A stretch of DNA of 64,000 nt from Sutterella wadsworthensis 2_1_59BFAA (GCF_000297775.1 NZ_JH815515.1:287407-351406), one strand, 5' to 3'. Positions 43,607-53,035 are shown, counted from the stretch's first letter. A program made the numbers and translations. The notes: generated from the sequence alone by a model not told the origin.

Positions 43607-45040
43607 TCAACGCTTGAGAACCGCCGTCCTTCCCGCAATCCGACCGAAAGTCAGCGCATCGGCGATGCCATTGCCGCCCATGCGGTTTTCACCGTGCACG
43701 CTTCCTGTGATCTCCCCGGCTGCAAAGAGTCCGGTCACCGGCTTGCCGTCGAGTCCAACAACCTGTGCGTCAGGCGTAATGACGAGTCCTCCCATCGTCG
43801 TGTGAATATTGAGGACGACTCTTGACGCCCAATAGGGCGGCTCCGACAGCTGCAGGCAGCGTACACGTGCGCACTTGCCGCCGCCCATGCCTGCTTCGAC
43901 GTTGAAAACACGGACACTGTCCTTGAGCGCATCTGCATCGACCCCCATCAGTAGAGCCAATGCGTCCCAGGAATCGGCACGGAGCGCGTCGCCCGTCTGC
44001 AACCCTCTGTAGACGTCCTTTCTGCTGATAAGATCCATGGCTTTGACCGCGCCATCGTCTGTCACCATCCAGACGGACCCTCTGGGTCTGGCGAGTATCG
44101 CCTTCGCGAGTCCGTCACGCGAGCCGTCCTCGTCAATAAAGCGGCGTCCTCCGCCATCCACCATCAGAACACGGCCCGCGTCCAGATCAAGTCTCACCTG
44201 GAAGCCCCGTCCTTCAGGGGCGCCTGGCACGCACTGAATGCATTCGAGCGCGTTCGAAGCGGCACCAGCCCTTATCGCCTCAAGCATGACCTCGCCCGTA
44301 CTCCCTGGATTGTTGTCCGTAGGAATGCCAGCAAGGTCAGCCCTGTAGCTTTCCACCAGTTCAGGATTCGCCGCAAAGCCTCCCGCCGTCAGAATGACGG
44401 CCTTTCTGGCATGAAAGATCATCTTGTCCTTCCCTCTTCCGGAGGAAAGATCCTCGACTTCGATGCTTGCTGCTCGGCCGTTCTTCATTAGAAGCCTCGT
44501 CATGGCACATCTTGTGCGGATCTTTACGCCACGCCTTATGCACTCCGAGGAAAGCGTCCGGATGTAGGCCTGCCCCCTCGGTTGCGTGGGCTTGTGGCCG
44601 CGCGGCCATTCTGCGCCCCAGGTGGCGACAGTTTCGGGCATGAATCGAACGCCAAGAGACTCAAGCCACTTCAAGGTTGGCAACGCTTCGCACACGAAGC
44701 GCCTCACAACAGCCGGGTCGTTTCGGCCGTGTCCTGACGCCATCGTCTGTTCATAGTGCCAGGAAGGGGAGTCCGTGATACCCATCGGCTCCTGACGGGC
44801 AGGATCAGACGCATTGAACAGACCGCTTGCACGCAACGTGTTGCCGCCGATCGCCGCCATCTTCTCGACAAGCAGCACCGACGCTCCTTGCTCGGCGGCT
44901 GAAAGTGCGGCGGCAAGCCCCGCACCGCCAGCCCCCGCCACCACGACGTCAAATTCGTCTTCCGCGAACGAAAACGCGCTCACAGGGATAGGAGTCATCA
45001 TGGCAAGCGCGCTCGCCGCGCACAAAGTCCGCCTCCTCAT
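43607..45040 (-). CDS. Exported FAD-dependent reductase of the fumarate reductase superfamily
   Basis: 477 aa. The N-terminus RRRTLCAASALAMMTPIPVSAFS is signal-like (cited in part; RRR then hydrophobic, weak Tat or Sec). The FAD motif is VVVAGAGGAGLAAALSAAEQG (in part). A fumarate-reductase-type active site is suggested by GGRRFIDEDGSRD and GSVHGENRMGGNGIADALTFGRIAG (in part). No haem motif. The ATG overlaps the stop of the response regulator gene by 4 bases (ATGA), so it belongs to the same operon and is the likeliest target enzyme of that sensor. Substrate unknown; candidates are unsaturated dicarboxylates or aromatic acrylates. Confidence 0.85.
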   Translation of the reverse strand: MRRRTLCAASALAMMTPIPVSAFSFAEDEFDVVVAGAGGAGLAAALSAAEQGASVLLVEKMAAIGGNTLRASGLFNASDPARQEPMGITDSPSWHYEQTMASGHGRNDPAVVRRFVCEALPTLKWLESLGVRFMPETVATWGAEWPRGHKPTQPRGQAYIRTLSSECIRRGVKIRTRCAMTRLLMKNGRAASIEVEDLSSGRGKDKMIFHARKAVILTAGGFAANPELVESYRADLAGIPTDNNPGSTGEVMLEAIRAGAASNALECIQCVPGAPEGRGFQVRLDLDAGRVLMVDGGGRRFIDEDGSRDGLAKAILARPRGSVWMVTDDGAVKAMDLISRKDVYRGLQTGDALRADSWDALALLMGVDADALKDSVRVFNVEAGMGGGKCARVRCLQLSEPPYWASRVVLNIHTTMGGLVITPDAQVVGLDGKPVTGLFAAGEITGSVHGENRMGGNGIADALTFGRIAGRTAVLKR

Positions 45041-45681
45041 TCTGCCGTCCTCCACCAGTGTGCCTCAGTTCTGAGCTCCGCCATGTCATGCAGAAACTCA
45101 GAGAGTTCTGCTGCATTGTGAAGCTCAAGCTTTCCGAACACTGACGCCCTTCGGCTTCTGACGGTGTCCTCCGAAAGGCCCAGAATTTCAGCCGCCTGCC
45201 GGTTGGGGAGCCCCTTGGCGACAAGCTCTGCCGTCCGCCGTTCCGCATCAGTGAGTTCGTTCCAGAGAACCTCAGCCCGCTTCAGATCCCTTGCGACAGC
45301 CCTTCTCCGCCTATGAAGTTCACACCCTCGTGCGAGAAGCGGCAGAAGCGCTTCGGCATCGACAGGCTTTTCGAGAAAGTCGAGGGCCCCTGCCTGCACG
45401 GCCTCCACCGCCATGCGGACTTCGCCGTGAGCCGTCAGAAAGATGATCGGCAGATCACACTTCATCTTCGCGAGTCTTGTCTGAAGCTCGGGACCGGACA
45501 GCCCAGACATGCGCACGTCGAGAAGCATGCAGCCTTCGCGGGTAGGATCATCACCGTCAAGAAACTCAGTTGCGGATTCATAGGTCCTCACCTGATAGCC
45601 CACGGCCTCAAGCACAAATCTGAAGGATGCTCCCACGCTAGGATCGTCGTCAACGATGCGAATCAAAGGCACCTGCTTCAT
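45037..45681 (-). CDS. FixJ/TtrR-type response regulator
   Basis: 214 aa. The receiver domain (1-120) has the acidic pair IVDDDPS, phospho-acceptor Asp in LLDVRMSG, Thr in LTAHG and Lys in LEKPVD. A LuxR-type HTH (about 145-205) contains LTDAERRTAELVAKGLPNRQAA (in part) and LSEDTVRSRRASVFGKL. It should activate the reductase genes downstream when phosphorylated. Its start lies inside the 3' end of the kinase gene (32-base overlap, different frame) behind GGAATGGAAAC, and its stop overlaps the next ATG. Confidence 0.93.
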   Translation of the reverse strand: MKQVPLIRIVDDDPSVGASFRFVLEAVGYQVRTYESATEFLDGDDPTREGCMLLDVRMSGLSGPELQTRLAKMKCDLPIIFLTAHGEVRMAVEAVQAGALDFLEKPVDAEALLPLLARGCELHRRRRAVARDLKRAEVLWNELTDAERRTAELVAKGLPNRQAAEILGLSEDTVRSRRASVFGKLELHNAAELSEFLHDMAELRTEAHWWRTAE

Positions 45682-47506
45682 GTTTCCATTCCTGATTGTT
45701 GATGTTGAGCTCCCGCAGTCGCGGGAGCACGAGCGAGGCCTTCAGCCCCTGGGGAGTTCTGCGCGCAAAGGCGAGATGGCCCCGATGCATCTCGGCAATA
45801 GAGGATGCAATGAAAAGTCCGAACCCAAGTCCTTCCTTGCTAACGCTTTTCGTAAGTTTGCCCAGCGCTCCGAACACCTCATCGGAGACGGCAGGTCCTT
45901 CGTCGAGAACGCTCACCTCAACGATCTCGTTCTGACAGAGGACCTCAACGACAATCGAGCTCCGAGAGGGAAGATCCGCAACCGCCCTGACCGCATTCTT
46001 GAGGAAGTTCACAACCACGAGCTCCAGTTCAAGCGCATCCCCCTTCACCAGTACCTCTTCGTCAGGAAACACGGTCTTTACGTCGACCACCTCGGACAAG
46101 TGCCCCGCATGCTTCAGCGCCTCACCGACAAGCCCCCGTACGTCGACGGGCTCGAATCCAGGCGTTTCCTTTCGAAGAACCGTGCGAACGCGCTCGATGA
46201 TGTCCGCCGCCCTGTGCGTCTCGTGCTCGGCTGCCGACAGAGCCTCGGTCCACTTGGGAACATCAAAGTTTCCCATTTTCATCATCAACCTGATACCCGT
46301 CAGATAGTTGGCGATGCTCGTCAGAGGCTGCTTGATCTCGTGTGCAAACATGGCGGCGAGTTGAGAGGCCATGCCTGCACGCTCAACAAGCGCGAGGTTC
46401 TCCTGACTGGCCCTAAGGGCTTCGGCGGCCGCTCCTCTCGCACTCTCCTCAGCCCTGAGTTCTGCCGTCCTGCGCTTGAGAAGACGATTGACGCGCCAGT
46501 GATGCACAAGCAGAAGAAGCAGAACCAGCCCCATGACCGCAAGCTCATTGCACCAACGGAGCGCAAGTGCCGTGATCGAATTGTCCCTCAGATAGGCGTA
46601 TGGACCGATTTTCAGCCGAACAAGAAGTGCCTCCCCCCCCTGCATGCGAGTGTTTGACAGCCAGTCAAGACCGTTGGCATCGGCGGGCATCGAAAGAAGG
46701 GCCACAGTTACCGCCTTCACCACATCGGGATCCGCCGATGGGGAAGAGGCGAACATTAGGTCGGGATAGAGTTCAGTCGAAGTTGCACAGCCGCCTGCCG
46801 CCCTTTCGGGACGTTCGCCGACGATCCTCACATCCTCGGCCTGTATAACGCCTGTTCTGACCGCCTGCTCAAGCTCACACGCAGGAAGCACGCCCGCATC
46901 GCTCATGCCCGTCACCACAAGCGTGAGCACATCGGGAAAGTTCCATTCTGTGAAAGTCACTTCACGAAAGAAGTCCTCGGGATCGAACCCACGTCTGGCG
47001 ATCTCTCCTTGAGGAATGAGCCACCCCTCAAAAGACCAAGGTGCCGTCGCGGCCACCCTGCGGCCCCGCAGGTCTTCGATCGTCTGCACGGGACTTCCCG
47101 CCGGTACGAGAAAGACTGCGCCTACACTGCGGCTAACATCTGCACATCGACTCTTGCGAAGCGTTGCAATCTGCTGGAGCCCCGCACGCGAAAGCATGCG
47201 CGCTCCTCCACTAGACACGATGACGAAGTCGATGTTCTCCACAGACTCGGGCTTCATTGCATCGGCATGAGAAATCTCCTTCGTCTCGAACCTGTACTGC
47301 GGCAGTCTGGCCTTGAGCGACTCGATAAGCGGCGTATAGACGTCAATATAAAAGCTCGGTGTAAAGGTGTCGACAAGTCCAACACGCACAACACCTGAAG
47401 CGTCCCCGGAGGGTGCGACCATCCCCGTCTCAGCGGCAATTGCGGCGGAGGCGCCAAAAAGAAATGCCAGACATGTCGCTTTAAGGCGGACGGGAAATGC
47501 AGTCAC
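45650..47506 (-). CDS. TtrS-like sensor histidine kinase with periplasmic PhnD-type domain
   Basis: About 618 aa. After a signal or anchor helix (residues 10-25) comes a periplasmic ligand-binding domain of the PhnD/TtrS type (about 40-290; VRVGLVDTFTPSFYID and DLRGRRVAATAPWSFEGWL, cited in part). One membrane helix follows at about 320-336, then a kinase core with H-box FAHEIKQPLTS (His389), N-box NFLKNAVRA, and G-boxes DEGPAVSDE and GLGFGLFIAS. In TtrS this layout senses tetrathionate; the ligand here is unknown and may be the substrate of the neighbouring reductases. GTG at 47506 is the chosen start; a TTG six codons earlier is possible. Confidence 0.88.
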   Translation of the reverse strand: MTAFPVRLKATCLAFLFGASAAIAAETGMVAPSGDASGVVRVGLVDTFTPSFYIDVYTPLIESLKARLPQYRFETKEISHADAMKPESVENIDFVIVSSGGARMLSRAGLQQIATLRKSRCADVSRSVGAVFLVPAGSPVQTIEDLRGRRVAATAPWSFEGWLIPQGEIARRGFDPEDFFREVTFTEWNFPDVLTLVVTGMSDAGVLPACELEQAVRTGVIQAEDVRIVGERPERAAGGCATSTELYPDLMFASSPSADPDVVKAVTVALLSMPADANGLDWLSNTRMQGGEALLVRLKIGPYAYLRDNSITALALRWCNELAVMGLVLLLLLVHHWRVNRLLKRRTAELRAEESARGAAAEALRASQENLALVERAGMASQLAAMFAHEIKQPLTSIANYLTGIRLMMKMGNFDVPKWTEALSAAEHETHRAADIIERVRTVLRKETPGFEPVDVRGLVGEALKHAGHLSEVVDVKTVFPDEEVLVKGDALELELVVVNFLKNAVRAVADLPSRSSIVVEVLCQNEIVEVSVLDEGPAVSDEVFGALGKLTKSVSKEGLGFGLFIASSIAEMHRGHLAFARRTPQGLKASLVLPRLRELNINNQEWKHEAGAFDSHR

Positions 47507-47542
47507 GACGTACAGTGTCCTCAAGTTCGCTTCGGATAATTC

Positions 47543-47560
47543 TAAAAGCTTCAGCTTTTA
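47543..47560 (-). promoter_or_regulatory. Palindrome upstream of the sensor kinase
   Basis: TAAAAGCT-tc-AGCTTTTA, perfect 8-bp arms, 37 bases before the kinase start. It could be an operator or a hairpin in the leader. Confidence 0.35.
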
Positions 47561-47594
47561 CTGAGGCTCCTCATCGTTCACGTCTGATCTTCAG

Positions 47595-48767
47595 TCAGGG
47601 TAGACACGCACATTTACGCCGAGGCGCGCCATCCGTTGCATCAGGTCTTCCCGCAACAAGCCACGCCACCACGCACCACATGAGCACGAGGATCATGAGA
47701 AGCACGGGCATGCGGCCGAATCCGAAGGCCGAAGCCCAGGCGCCCGCCATCATGGGTGCAAGGCCGGCCAGCAGGTAACCGCCGCACTGAACGAGCCCCG
47801 TCACGCGAAGAATGTCAGCTTCCGGCGTCTTCTTCGTCACGGCGGTCAGCGAAATCGTCACGAATGCTCCCTGCAGCACGCCCATTACAAGCGCCGCTCC
47901 CATGAGGCCTGCGAATCCTCCGACCCCCTCCATCCAGATCCAGAGCCCCGTCAGATAAACGGCGCCGACCACAGGATAGATTGTTCTCGCCACAGGCAGA
48001 AAGCCGCACCCGAGAGATCCGGCAAACATGGCGCCAAGGTAGAACGTCACGGCATTGACCGCATCAGGTCTGGAAAAGCCCGCAACCTCAAGCCCTGAGG
48101 GCATCATCGACGCAACGGTGAAGGTGAGCCCCGCCTGAATAGCAACGAACCACACGAGAAGTGCAACGGGAGCTCCGCTCTTCTCGAGACGCTTTTCCTT
48201 CCGTTCTGGAACGGGCAGAGGAACGCCTCCAAAACCCACTGCCCAGACAAGCGGCGCAAGAGCCGCCAATCCCCAGACTGCAAAAGGACCCCACCAGACG
48301 CCGCCCGCCTCCAGAGCCGGCATGACCGAGGCCGTACCCAGCAGGCCGCTGATGCTGAGCACCGCCGTATAGACGCCCATCACCTGAGACTGGCGGTCAT
48401 GAAAGACCACCTTGATGACAGAGGGAACCCAGACGTTCAGGCCCGCGATTGAAACGCTCAGAATCAGCGTTCCGAGAAAGAGAGCGGGCATCCACTCGAT
48501 GCATCGGACGAAGGATCCGAGTGCGGCTCCGGTCAGAGCAGCGACGGCGAAGGTTCTACTTCCGAATCCGGCCACAAGCGGCAGGACAGCGAGGCTACAG
48601 AGTCCAAAGGCCATGGTCGGAATGCCTGCGAGTACGCCGAAAGCCTCCCACGGCAGATCGAAGACATCGCGAACGACGGGCGCCATCGGACCCACTGCAT
48701 TGATGGGCCCGCGCATGACAAGTGCGGCAAGGACGATCATGAGGAGAATTTGCTTTTGGCTGTGCAT
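47595..48767 (-). CDS. MFS permease of the CynX/NimT type
   Basis: 390 aa with about twelve hydrophobic segments. The start MRGPINAVGPMAPVVRDVFDL (in part) and the loop GAGSR-like GFGSRTFAV fit the CynX/NimT (cyanate, nitroimidazole) branch of the major facilitator superfamily. It probably moves a small organic anion. It is upstream of the sensor kinase on the same strand with an 88-base gap, so it may import or export the reductase substrate or product; that link is inference. The C-terminus is a short basic tail. Confidence 0.8.
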   Translation of the reverse strand: MHSQKQILLMIVLAALVMRGPINAVGPMAPVVRDVFDLPWEAFGVLAGIPTMAFGLCSLAVLPLVAGFGSRTFAVAALTGAALGSFVRCIEWMPALFLGTLILSVSIAGLNVWVPSVIKVVFHDRQSQVMGVYTAVLSISGLLGTASVMPALEAGGVWWGPFAVWGLAALAPLVWAVGFGGVPLPVPERKEKRLEKSGAPVALLVWFVAIQAGLTFTVASMMPSGLEVAGFSRPDAVNAVTFYLGAMFAGSLGCGFLPVARTIYPVVGAVYLTGLWIWMEGVGGFAGLMGAALVMGVLQGAFVTISLTAVTKKTPEADILRVTGLVQCGGYLLAGLAPMMAGAWASAFGFGRMPVLLMILVLMWCVVAWLVAGRPDATDGAPRRKCACLP

Positions 48768-48993
48768 CAGAAGCCTTCGGAAAAGTGATTACTGAAAAGG
48801 CTATCCCTTCGTGTGTGCCTTGACCAGATTGGTTTTCCCGAACAGAGGGTTTTCGCCACCGCTCGCGGCCACCTCCCACGAGCCGTATCGGCGTTCGGAT
48901 TAGTTCTTTAGGATGAAGGACATGCTTAGGGCGCGGGGCCGGACACGGTCCCTGGAGGGCGCCTCAACCATATCAACCAAGGAGAAAAACATC

Positions 48994-49893
48994 ATGCTTT
49001 CGAATCGCCGCCGCTTCCTTCAGGGTGCCGCCTCCGCGAAGGTCGCCCCCGTCACGCTCCAGGACCGCAGCTACGAGCCACTGAAGCTTCCGCGTCCGAT
49101 CAGTCTGGCCGCCCTCACCATTCTCGACGTCTCTCCCGCCAATCAGGTGCTCTGCGCCGTCAAGGCGGGCTACAGCCACGTCGGCATCCGCCTCGTGCCC
49201 GCCACCCCGACCGAAACGCAGTACGACATGATCGGCAACACGCCCATGATCCGTGAAGTCGAAGCCAATCTGAAGGCCACCGGCATCAAGGTCCTCGACA
49301 TCGAAATTCTCCGCATCAAGCCCGACACTCGTGCCGTAAACTGGAAGGCCTTCTTCGAAACCGGCACCCGCCTCGGCGCCACTCAGGTGCTCTGCGCAGG
49401 CAACGACCCCGACATCAACCGCCTGACGGACAACTACGCCGAACTCTGCGAGCTCGCCCATCCGTACGGCCTCAACCTCAGCATCGAGCCGATGCCCTGA
49501 TGCAACGTCTCGACCATCAAGCAGCACGGTGAGATCCTCCGCAAGATCAACCGTCCGAACGCAGGCTGCCTCGTCGACCCGATCCATTTCTACCGCGCCA
49601 AGAACGACTACAAGGACATCGACAACCTGCCCGCCGGCTCGCTCAAGTACTGCCAGATGTGCGCCATCACGGCCGAAATGCCCGACACGATGGACGGCAT
49701 CCTCTATCAGGCCCGCAACTTCCGCCTGTCTTCGGGCACCGGCGCTGCCTACCTCGTGCAGCTTCTCAAGCACCTGCCGATCTCCATCGAGGTCTGCAAC
49801 GCGAACCTTGCCCTGACGATGTCTCCGCTTGACCGCGCCCGCATGTACCTCGAGGACATGGTCGCCGTGCTCAACGCCGCAGGCGAACACTGA
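48994..49893 (+). pseudogene. Sugar-phosphate isomerase/epimerase-type TIM barrel, inactivated
   Basis: One frame reads 48994-49893 as a xylose-isomerase-like TIM-barrel protein, but TGA at 49498-49500 interrupts it after LSIEPMP, where the family typically has Trp (EFMPW-type motif). The rest continues cleanly: NRPNAGCLVDPIHFYRAKND (metal-site region), LKYCQMCAI and a normal C-terminus. The N-terminus keeps the twin-arginine motif SNRRRFLQGA but then jumps to AKVAPVTLQDRSYEPL, so most of the hydrophobic part of the signal is missing. Two independent lesions therefore support a pseudogene. AAGGAG precedes the ATG, and a terminator follows. Confidence 0.87.
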
Positions 49894-49942
49894 TCCTCAC
49901 AAGGTCTCTCAGCAAGTTCTCCCATTTCGTGCATTCCGCACA

Positions 49943-49975
49943 GGCGGATTCCTTCCGGAATCCGCCGCTTTTTTT
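49943..49975 (+). terminator. Terminator of the isomerase pseudogene
   Basis: A perfect 10-bp stem (GGCGGATTCC / GGAATCCGCC) with a 4-base loop and a run of seven T. Confidence 0.9.
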
Positions 49976-49998
49976 GTGGGATTGATCCCTGAAAAAAA

Positions 49999-50028
49999 GG
50001 TTCATCTCGGAAGTCCGTGGAACGCGGC
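49999..50028 (+). repeat. Left copy of a 30-bp inverted repeat bounding the island
   Basis: It begins GGTTCATCTCGG and ends GTGGAACGCGGC. The exact reverse complement, 30 of 30 bases, is at 58227-58256. It lies 24 bases after a terminator T-run, as does its partner on the frr side. Confidence 0.9.
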
Positions 50029-50055
50029 GTGGAAAGAGTCGAGGTGAGGAACAGG

Positions 50056-50136
50056 GTGGCTCAGTACCGTTGGTCTACGGAGACGACGGCCAGAGACCAG
50101 ATGTTCCTCGAGCTCTTCTTCGACGAATCTGACTGA
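50056..50136 (+). pseudogene. 3' remnant of an IS1634-type transposase
   Basis: The last 26 codons of a transposase (YRWSTETTARDQMFLELFF, then stop) resemble the end of the intact transposase at 10688-12403. Nothing upstream of the inverted repeat continues it, so only the tail survives. Confidence 0.7.
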
Positions 50137-50159
50137 GTGTAGATTCCACGGTTTTCAGG

Positions 50160-50624
50160 TTGAAGAGCCTCCAACGCAACTCTTCAGGGAGCGAAACGCG
50201 CGATTTGTCGGAATGGGTTAACGCCATTAATGCCAATGAGGAAGCCAGGGGCATGCTGCGTAGCGTCTCGAACCAAATAACGGGCGAGGCTGCAGTTCAA
50301 CGTAACAAAATGGCGGAAGAATTCAAGCGTCAGGGCTATCGGGCCGATGTTGCCTACGATATGGCGAACTTCCAAATTATTGGCCATCATCAACACTTGG
50401 GCGGCGAAGCCATGAAAGCCCAGATCGCGGCGACTTCGACGGGTATCAGCGGTATGGACGGTCTGGCGGCACCTGTCAAACAGGATTATCTCGAAAAAGG
50501 ACCGGAGACCATTTCACATGACGGTCTGAAATCCCAGATTGTTGGTGCGGATTATGACGACAGGCGCCACGAACTGGGTATGAATGAGCCATCTGAGGAA
50601 GCTCTTCAAAACCCCCATCTCTGA
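50160..50624 (+). CDS. Hypothetical hydrophilic protein or fragment
   Basis: 154 aa from a TTG, no domain recognised. The sequence is hydrophilic with polar, Gly/Gln-rich stretches (EEFKRQGYRADVAYDMANFQ and GGEAMKAQIAATSTG) and ends NPHL. Such sequence recalls the C-terminal tails of TraG-like conjugation proteins, but this is only an impression. The lack of a ribosome-binding site and the transposase remnant just before it suggest a fragment of a larger gene. Its base composition is lower in GC than the backbone. Confidence 0.3.
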   Translation: MKSLQRNSSGSETRDLSEWVNAINANEEARGMLRSVSNQITGEAAVQRNKMAEEFKRQGYRADVAYDMANFQIIGHHQHLGGEAMKAQIAATSTGISGMDGLAAPVKQDYLEKGPETISHDGLKSQIVGADYDDRRHELGMNEPSEEALQNPHL

Positions 50625-50834
50625 ACGATGGGGGAAGCAGATTTGTTTAAACGAGTGACTTTTGCCCAGGTGTTGAAAAGCGTCGAAAGTTCCCGTGAAC
50701 GTTAGTCGTTCGATTTTTCCGAATAATGCTGAAACAACTCGATATTTGCCTAAAAATTGGGCAAATACCGTTTTCAAGAGTCGGCAAGGCCCCATGGCAC
50801 TCGAGACGAAGCGCGCACCAGAGTTTCGGGGTAA

Positions 50835-51740
50835 TCAGCAAGGTAGCCTTGGCGGAGCGCACCATTTGCGCAAGCGGTTGCAGTTGTAGAGAGCAAACAA
50901 CGTGAGCGCTCGACTGTGATTTTTCGCCAACCCGCGATAACGAACCTTGGCATAGCCATAAATCCTCTTCAGCCAGAGGAAGCTCCACTCAATCGAGCAT
51001 CGCACCGATGCTTTCGCATGCTCCAAATGCCGTCTTACGTTCACGCATTCGACGAGCGCTTGACCAAGTTCGCCTCCGAAATTCTTACTGATTGACAATT
51101 CCTTCTTCCATGCACTTGGTTTGGCTGCTATGTACCAGGACACATCCTTGAAAGGAATCGCCTGAATTTCAGCGCGCTTGGGGCAACCGATGTAGCCGGA
51201 ATCAAGGAAGACCATCTTCTCAAGGCCCTTCAGAAGATCGCCCAGATGAGTAATGTCATGTTCATTGGCCGGTGCGGCGACCGTGCCGTAGATGATCCCT
51301 GATTCGGTGCAGGCTACAATGTGCTCCTTCATCCCGAAATGCCAGGTGTTGGCCTTCTTGCCCGAAGCCATCTCAGGATCTCGAGCGTGAGCCTGGTTCT
51401 TCGTTGACGACGGCGCTTCGATAAAGGTGCCGTCAGCGGCAACCATTTCAAAAGAACAAGCTCCGGCCTCTACGGCCAGATTTACCGTGCGCTCGAGGAA
51501 TTTTTGAGCAAACCCATATTGGTCAATGAAATACCTGAAGCGCAGTATCGTCGAGTCTGAGATGAACAGACGTGTGCTGGACACGCGGCAGAAGTTGCGA
51601 GCCACCATGTCGCTCGCCAAATATGACTCCATCTCTGGATCAGACAGGTTGAGAGAGACCTGAAGCAGGTGAACCCGAACCATCGTTGATTGCGGCATGG
51701 AAGCTTCGGCCTCCGGCTTAATCCCGGAAAGTCTGAGCAT
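50835..51740 (-). pseudogene. IS5-family transposase, 5'-truncated
   Basis: 301 codons with a good IS5-type catalytic core: Asp in VAADGTFIEAPSSTKN, Asp in VFLDSGYIGCPKR, and Glu in SIEWSFLWLKRIYG, plus WHFGMKEHI. The usual first 40-50 residues are missing: the frame begins only just before the segment MVRVHLLQVSLNLSD, which in IS5 proteins lies about 60 residues in. The truncated end lies 24 bases from the left direct repeat of the ATPase cassette, which may have disrupted it. Terminal inverted repeats were not found. Confidence 0.75.
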
Positions 51741-51763
51741 CAGCGTGTCAACGGTCCCGGACG

Positions 51764-51838
51764 TTCAATTTTGGCAAATTCTGGTACCATATTCCCAAAA
51801 TTACACGCCCTTTTGGGAATATAATCCCAAAATGTTCC
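51764..51838 (+). repeat. 75-bp direct repeat, left of the DUF4143 ATPase
   Basis: It starts TTCAATTTTGGCAAATTC and ends with a near-palindrome (TTTTGGGAATA / TAATCCCAAAA) and TGTTCC. The copy at 53054-53128 has the same length; the last 28 bases differ at one position. Confidence 0.85.
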
Positions 51839-51859
51839 AAACCTGCAGGTTAGCTCATC

Positions 51860-53035
51860 ATGTTCAACTTTCCCTACATTCGCCGCGAGCTCGAAGCCCC
51901 CATCTTAAGAGGCACACTCCGCAATCGAGCGGAGCTGATTCTCGGTCCTCGACAGGTAGGTAAAAGTACAATGCTCGATCATCTTGTACAGAACCAGCGT
52001 TTCATTAAGCTCACCGGAGAAGATGAGGACGACCTGAGCATCCTTGCAGATCCGAAGACATTTCTCACGCTAACGCAACAATTCCCAAATGTCATCATTG
52101 ACGAAGCGCAGTTTGTACCGAACATTGGCCGCGTGATCAAGCGCTTAGTCGATAACAACACAACGGACTCGCGCATCTTCGTAACCGGTTCCAGCGCCCT
52201 GGACCTTGGTGGCCATCTCAAAGAATCTGCTGCCGGCCGCTTCAATTCGTACAACCTTTGGCCTCTTTCTCTGGAAGAACTTGCCGAACACAGCAGCTGG
52301 ATCGAAGTCAAGCGTCAAATCAATGATCGCATGATCTATGGTTGCCATCCTGATGTAATCAATGATCCGGCCCATGCCAAAGAGTATCTTCTCGACTTCA
52401 CGGATTCCATTTTGTACAAGGACCTGTTCAAACTGGCTGAAGTCCGGAAGCCTACCGATCTCACGAAGTTGGTTACGTTCCTTGCAGCTAACGTTGGCTC
52501 CGAAATCCGCTACGGCTCCATCGCTTCCGAACTTGGCATTCAAAACAAGACTATCGAACGCTATGTCGATTTATTGGCCTCCTGTTTCATCTTGAAGGTT
52601 GTTCCTTCGTGGTCGAGAAACCCAACGGCAGAGCTCAAACTCAGTAAGAAAATCTATTTCTACGACAATGGAATTCGCAATGCGCTATTGAAGAACTTCG
52701 CGCCTGTGCCTGCACGCGAAGACAAGGGCGCTCTTTGGGAAAACCTGTTCTTCACCGAACGCTTAAAGCTCCATGCCTTCAGGCGAGACGGCGGAGAAAT
52801 CTATTTCTGGCGAACCAAAAAGCAGCATGAGATGGACTTTATCGAGATTGTGAACGGCACCATTGCTGCCTTTGAGTGCAAGGCTGGCAACAAAATCAAC
52901 TCCACCTCAATCAAAGCATTCTCTCGCGCCTATCCGAACATTCCGGTGACAGTTGTCTCCCCTGACAATATTGACCAAGAGCCGGCGGAGCCTGCGAGCT
53001 TAGCAAATGCATTTGACGCCCCTCCAAATCCCTGA
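51860..53035 (+). CDS. AAA-type ATPase with DUF4143 domain
   Basis: 391 aa. The N-terminal ATPase (AAA_14) has Walker A GPRQVGKST (residue 29) and Walker B NVIIDEAQF, then sensor-like FVTGSSALDLG. A middle winged-helix-like region contains LGIQNKTIERYVDLL. The C-terminal DUF4143 nuclease-like part has ERLKLHAFRRDGGEIYFWRT and FECKAG, recalling the E-x-K of PD-(D/E)XK folds. Function of the family is not established; members are common, patchily distributed and often near mobile DNA. It is bracketed by direct repeats with operator-like palindromes, so it may be self-regulated or part of a mobile cassette. Its AT-richer sequence supports transfer. Confidence 0.85.
   Translation: MFNFPYIRRELEAPILRGTLRNRAELILGPRQVGKSTMLDHLVQNQRFIKLTGEDEDDLSILADPKTFLTLTQQFPNVIIDEAQFVPNIGRVIKRLVDNNTTDSRIFVTGSSALDLGGHLKESAAGRFNSYNLWPLSLEELAEHSSWIEVKRQINDRMIYGCHPDVINDPAHAKEYLLDFTDSILYKDLFKLAEVRKPTDLTKLVTFLAANVGSEIRYGSIASELGIQNKTIERYVDLLASCFILKVVPSWSRNPTAELKLSKKIYFYDNGIRNALLKNFAPVPAREDKGALWENLFFTERLKLHAFRRDGGEIYFWRTKKQHEMDFIEIVNGTIAAFECKAGNKINSTSIKAFSRAYPNIPVTVVSPDNIDQEPAEPASLANAFDAPPNP

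Noticed and set aside
50160-50624. A conjugation (TraG-like) gene
   Set aside because: Only a general resemblance in composition; no motif was recognised, so it is listed as hypothetical.
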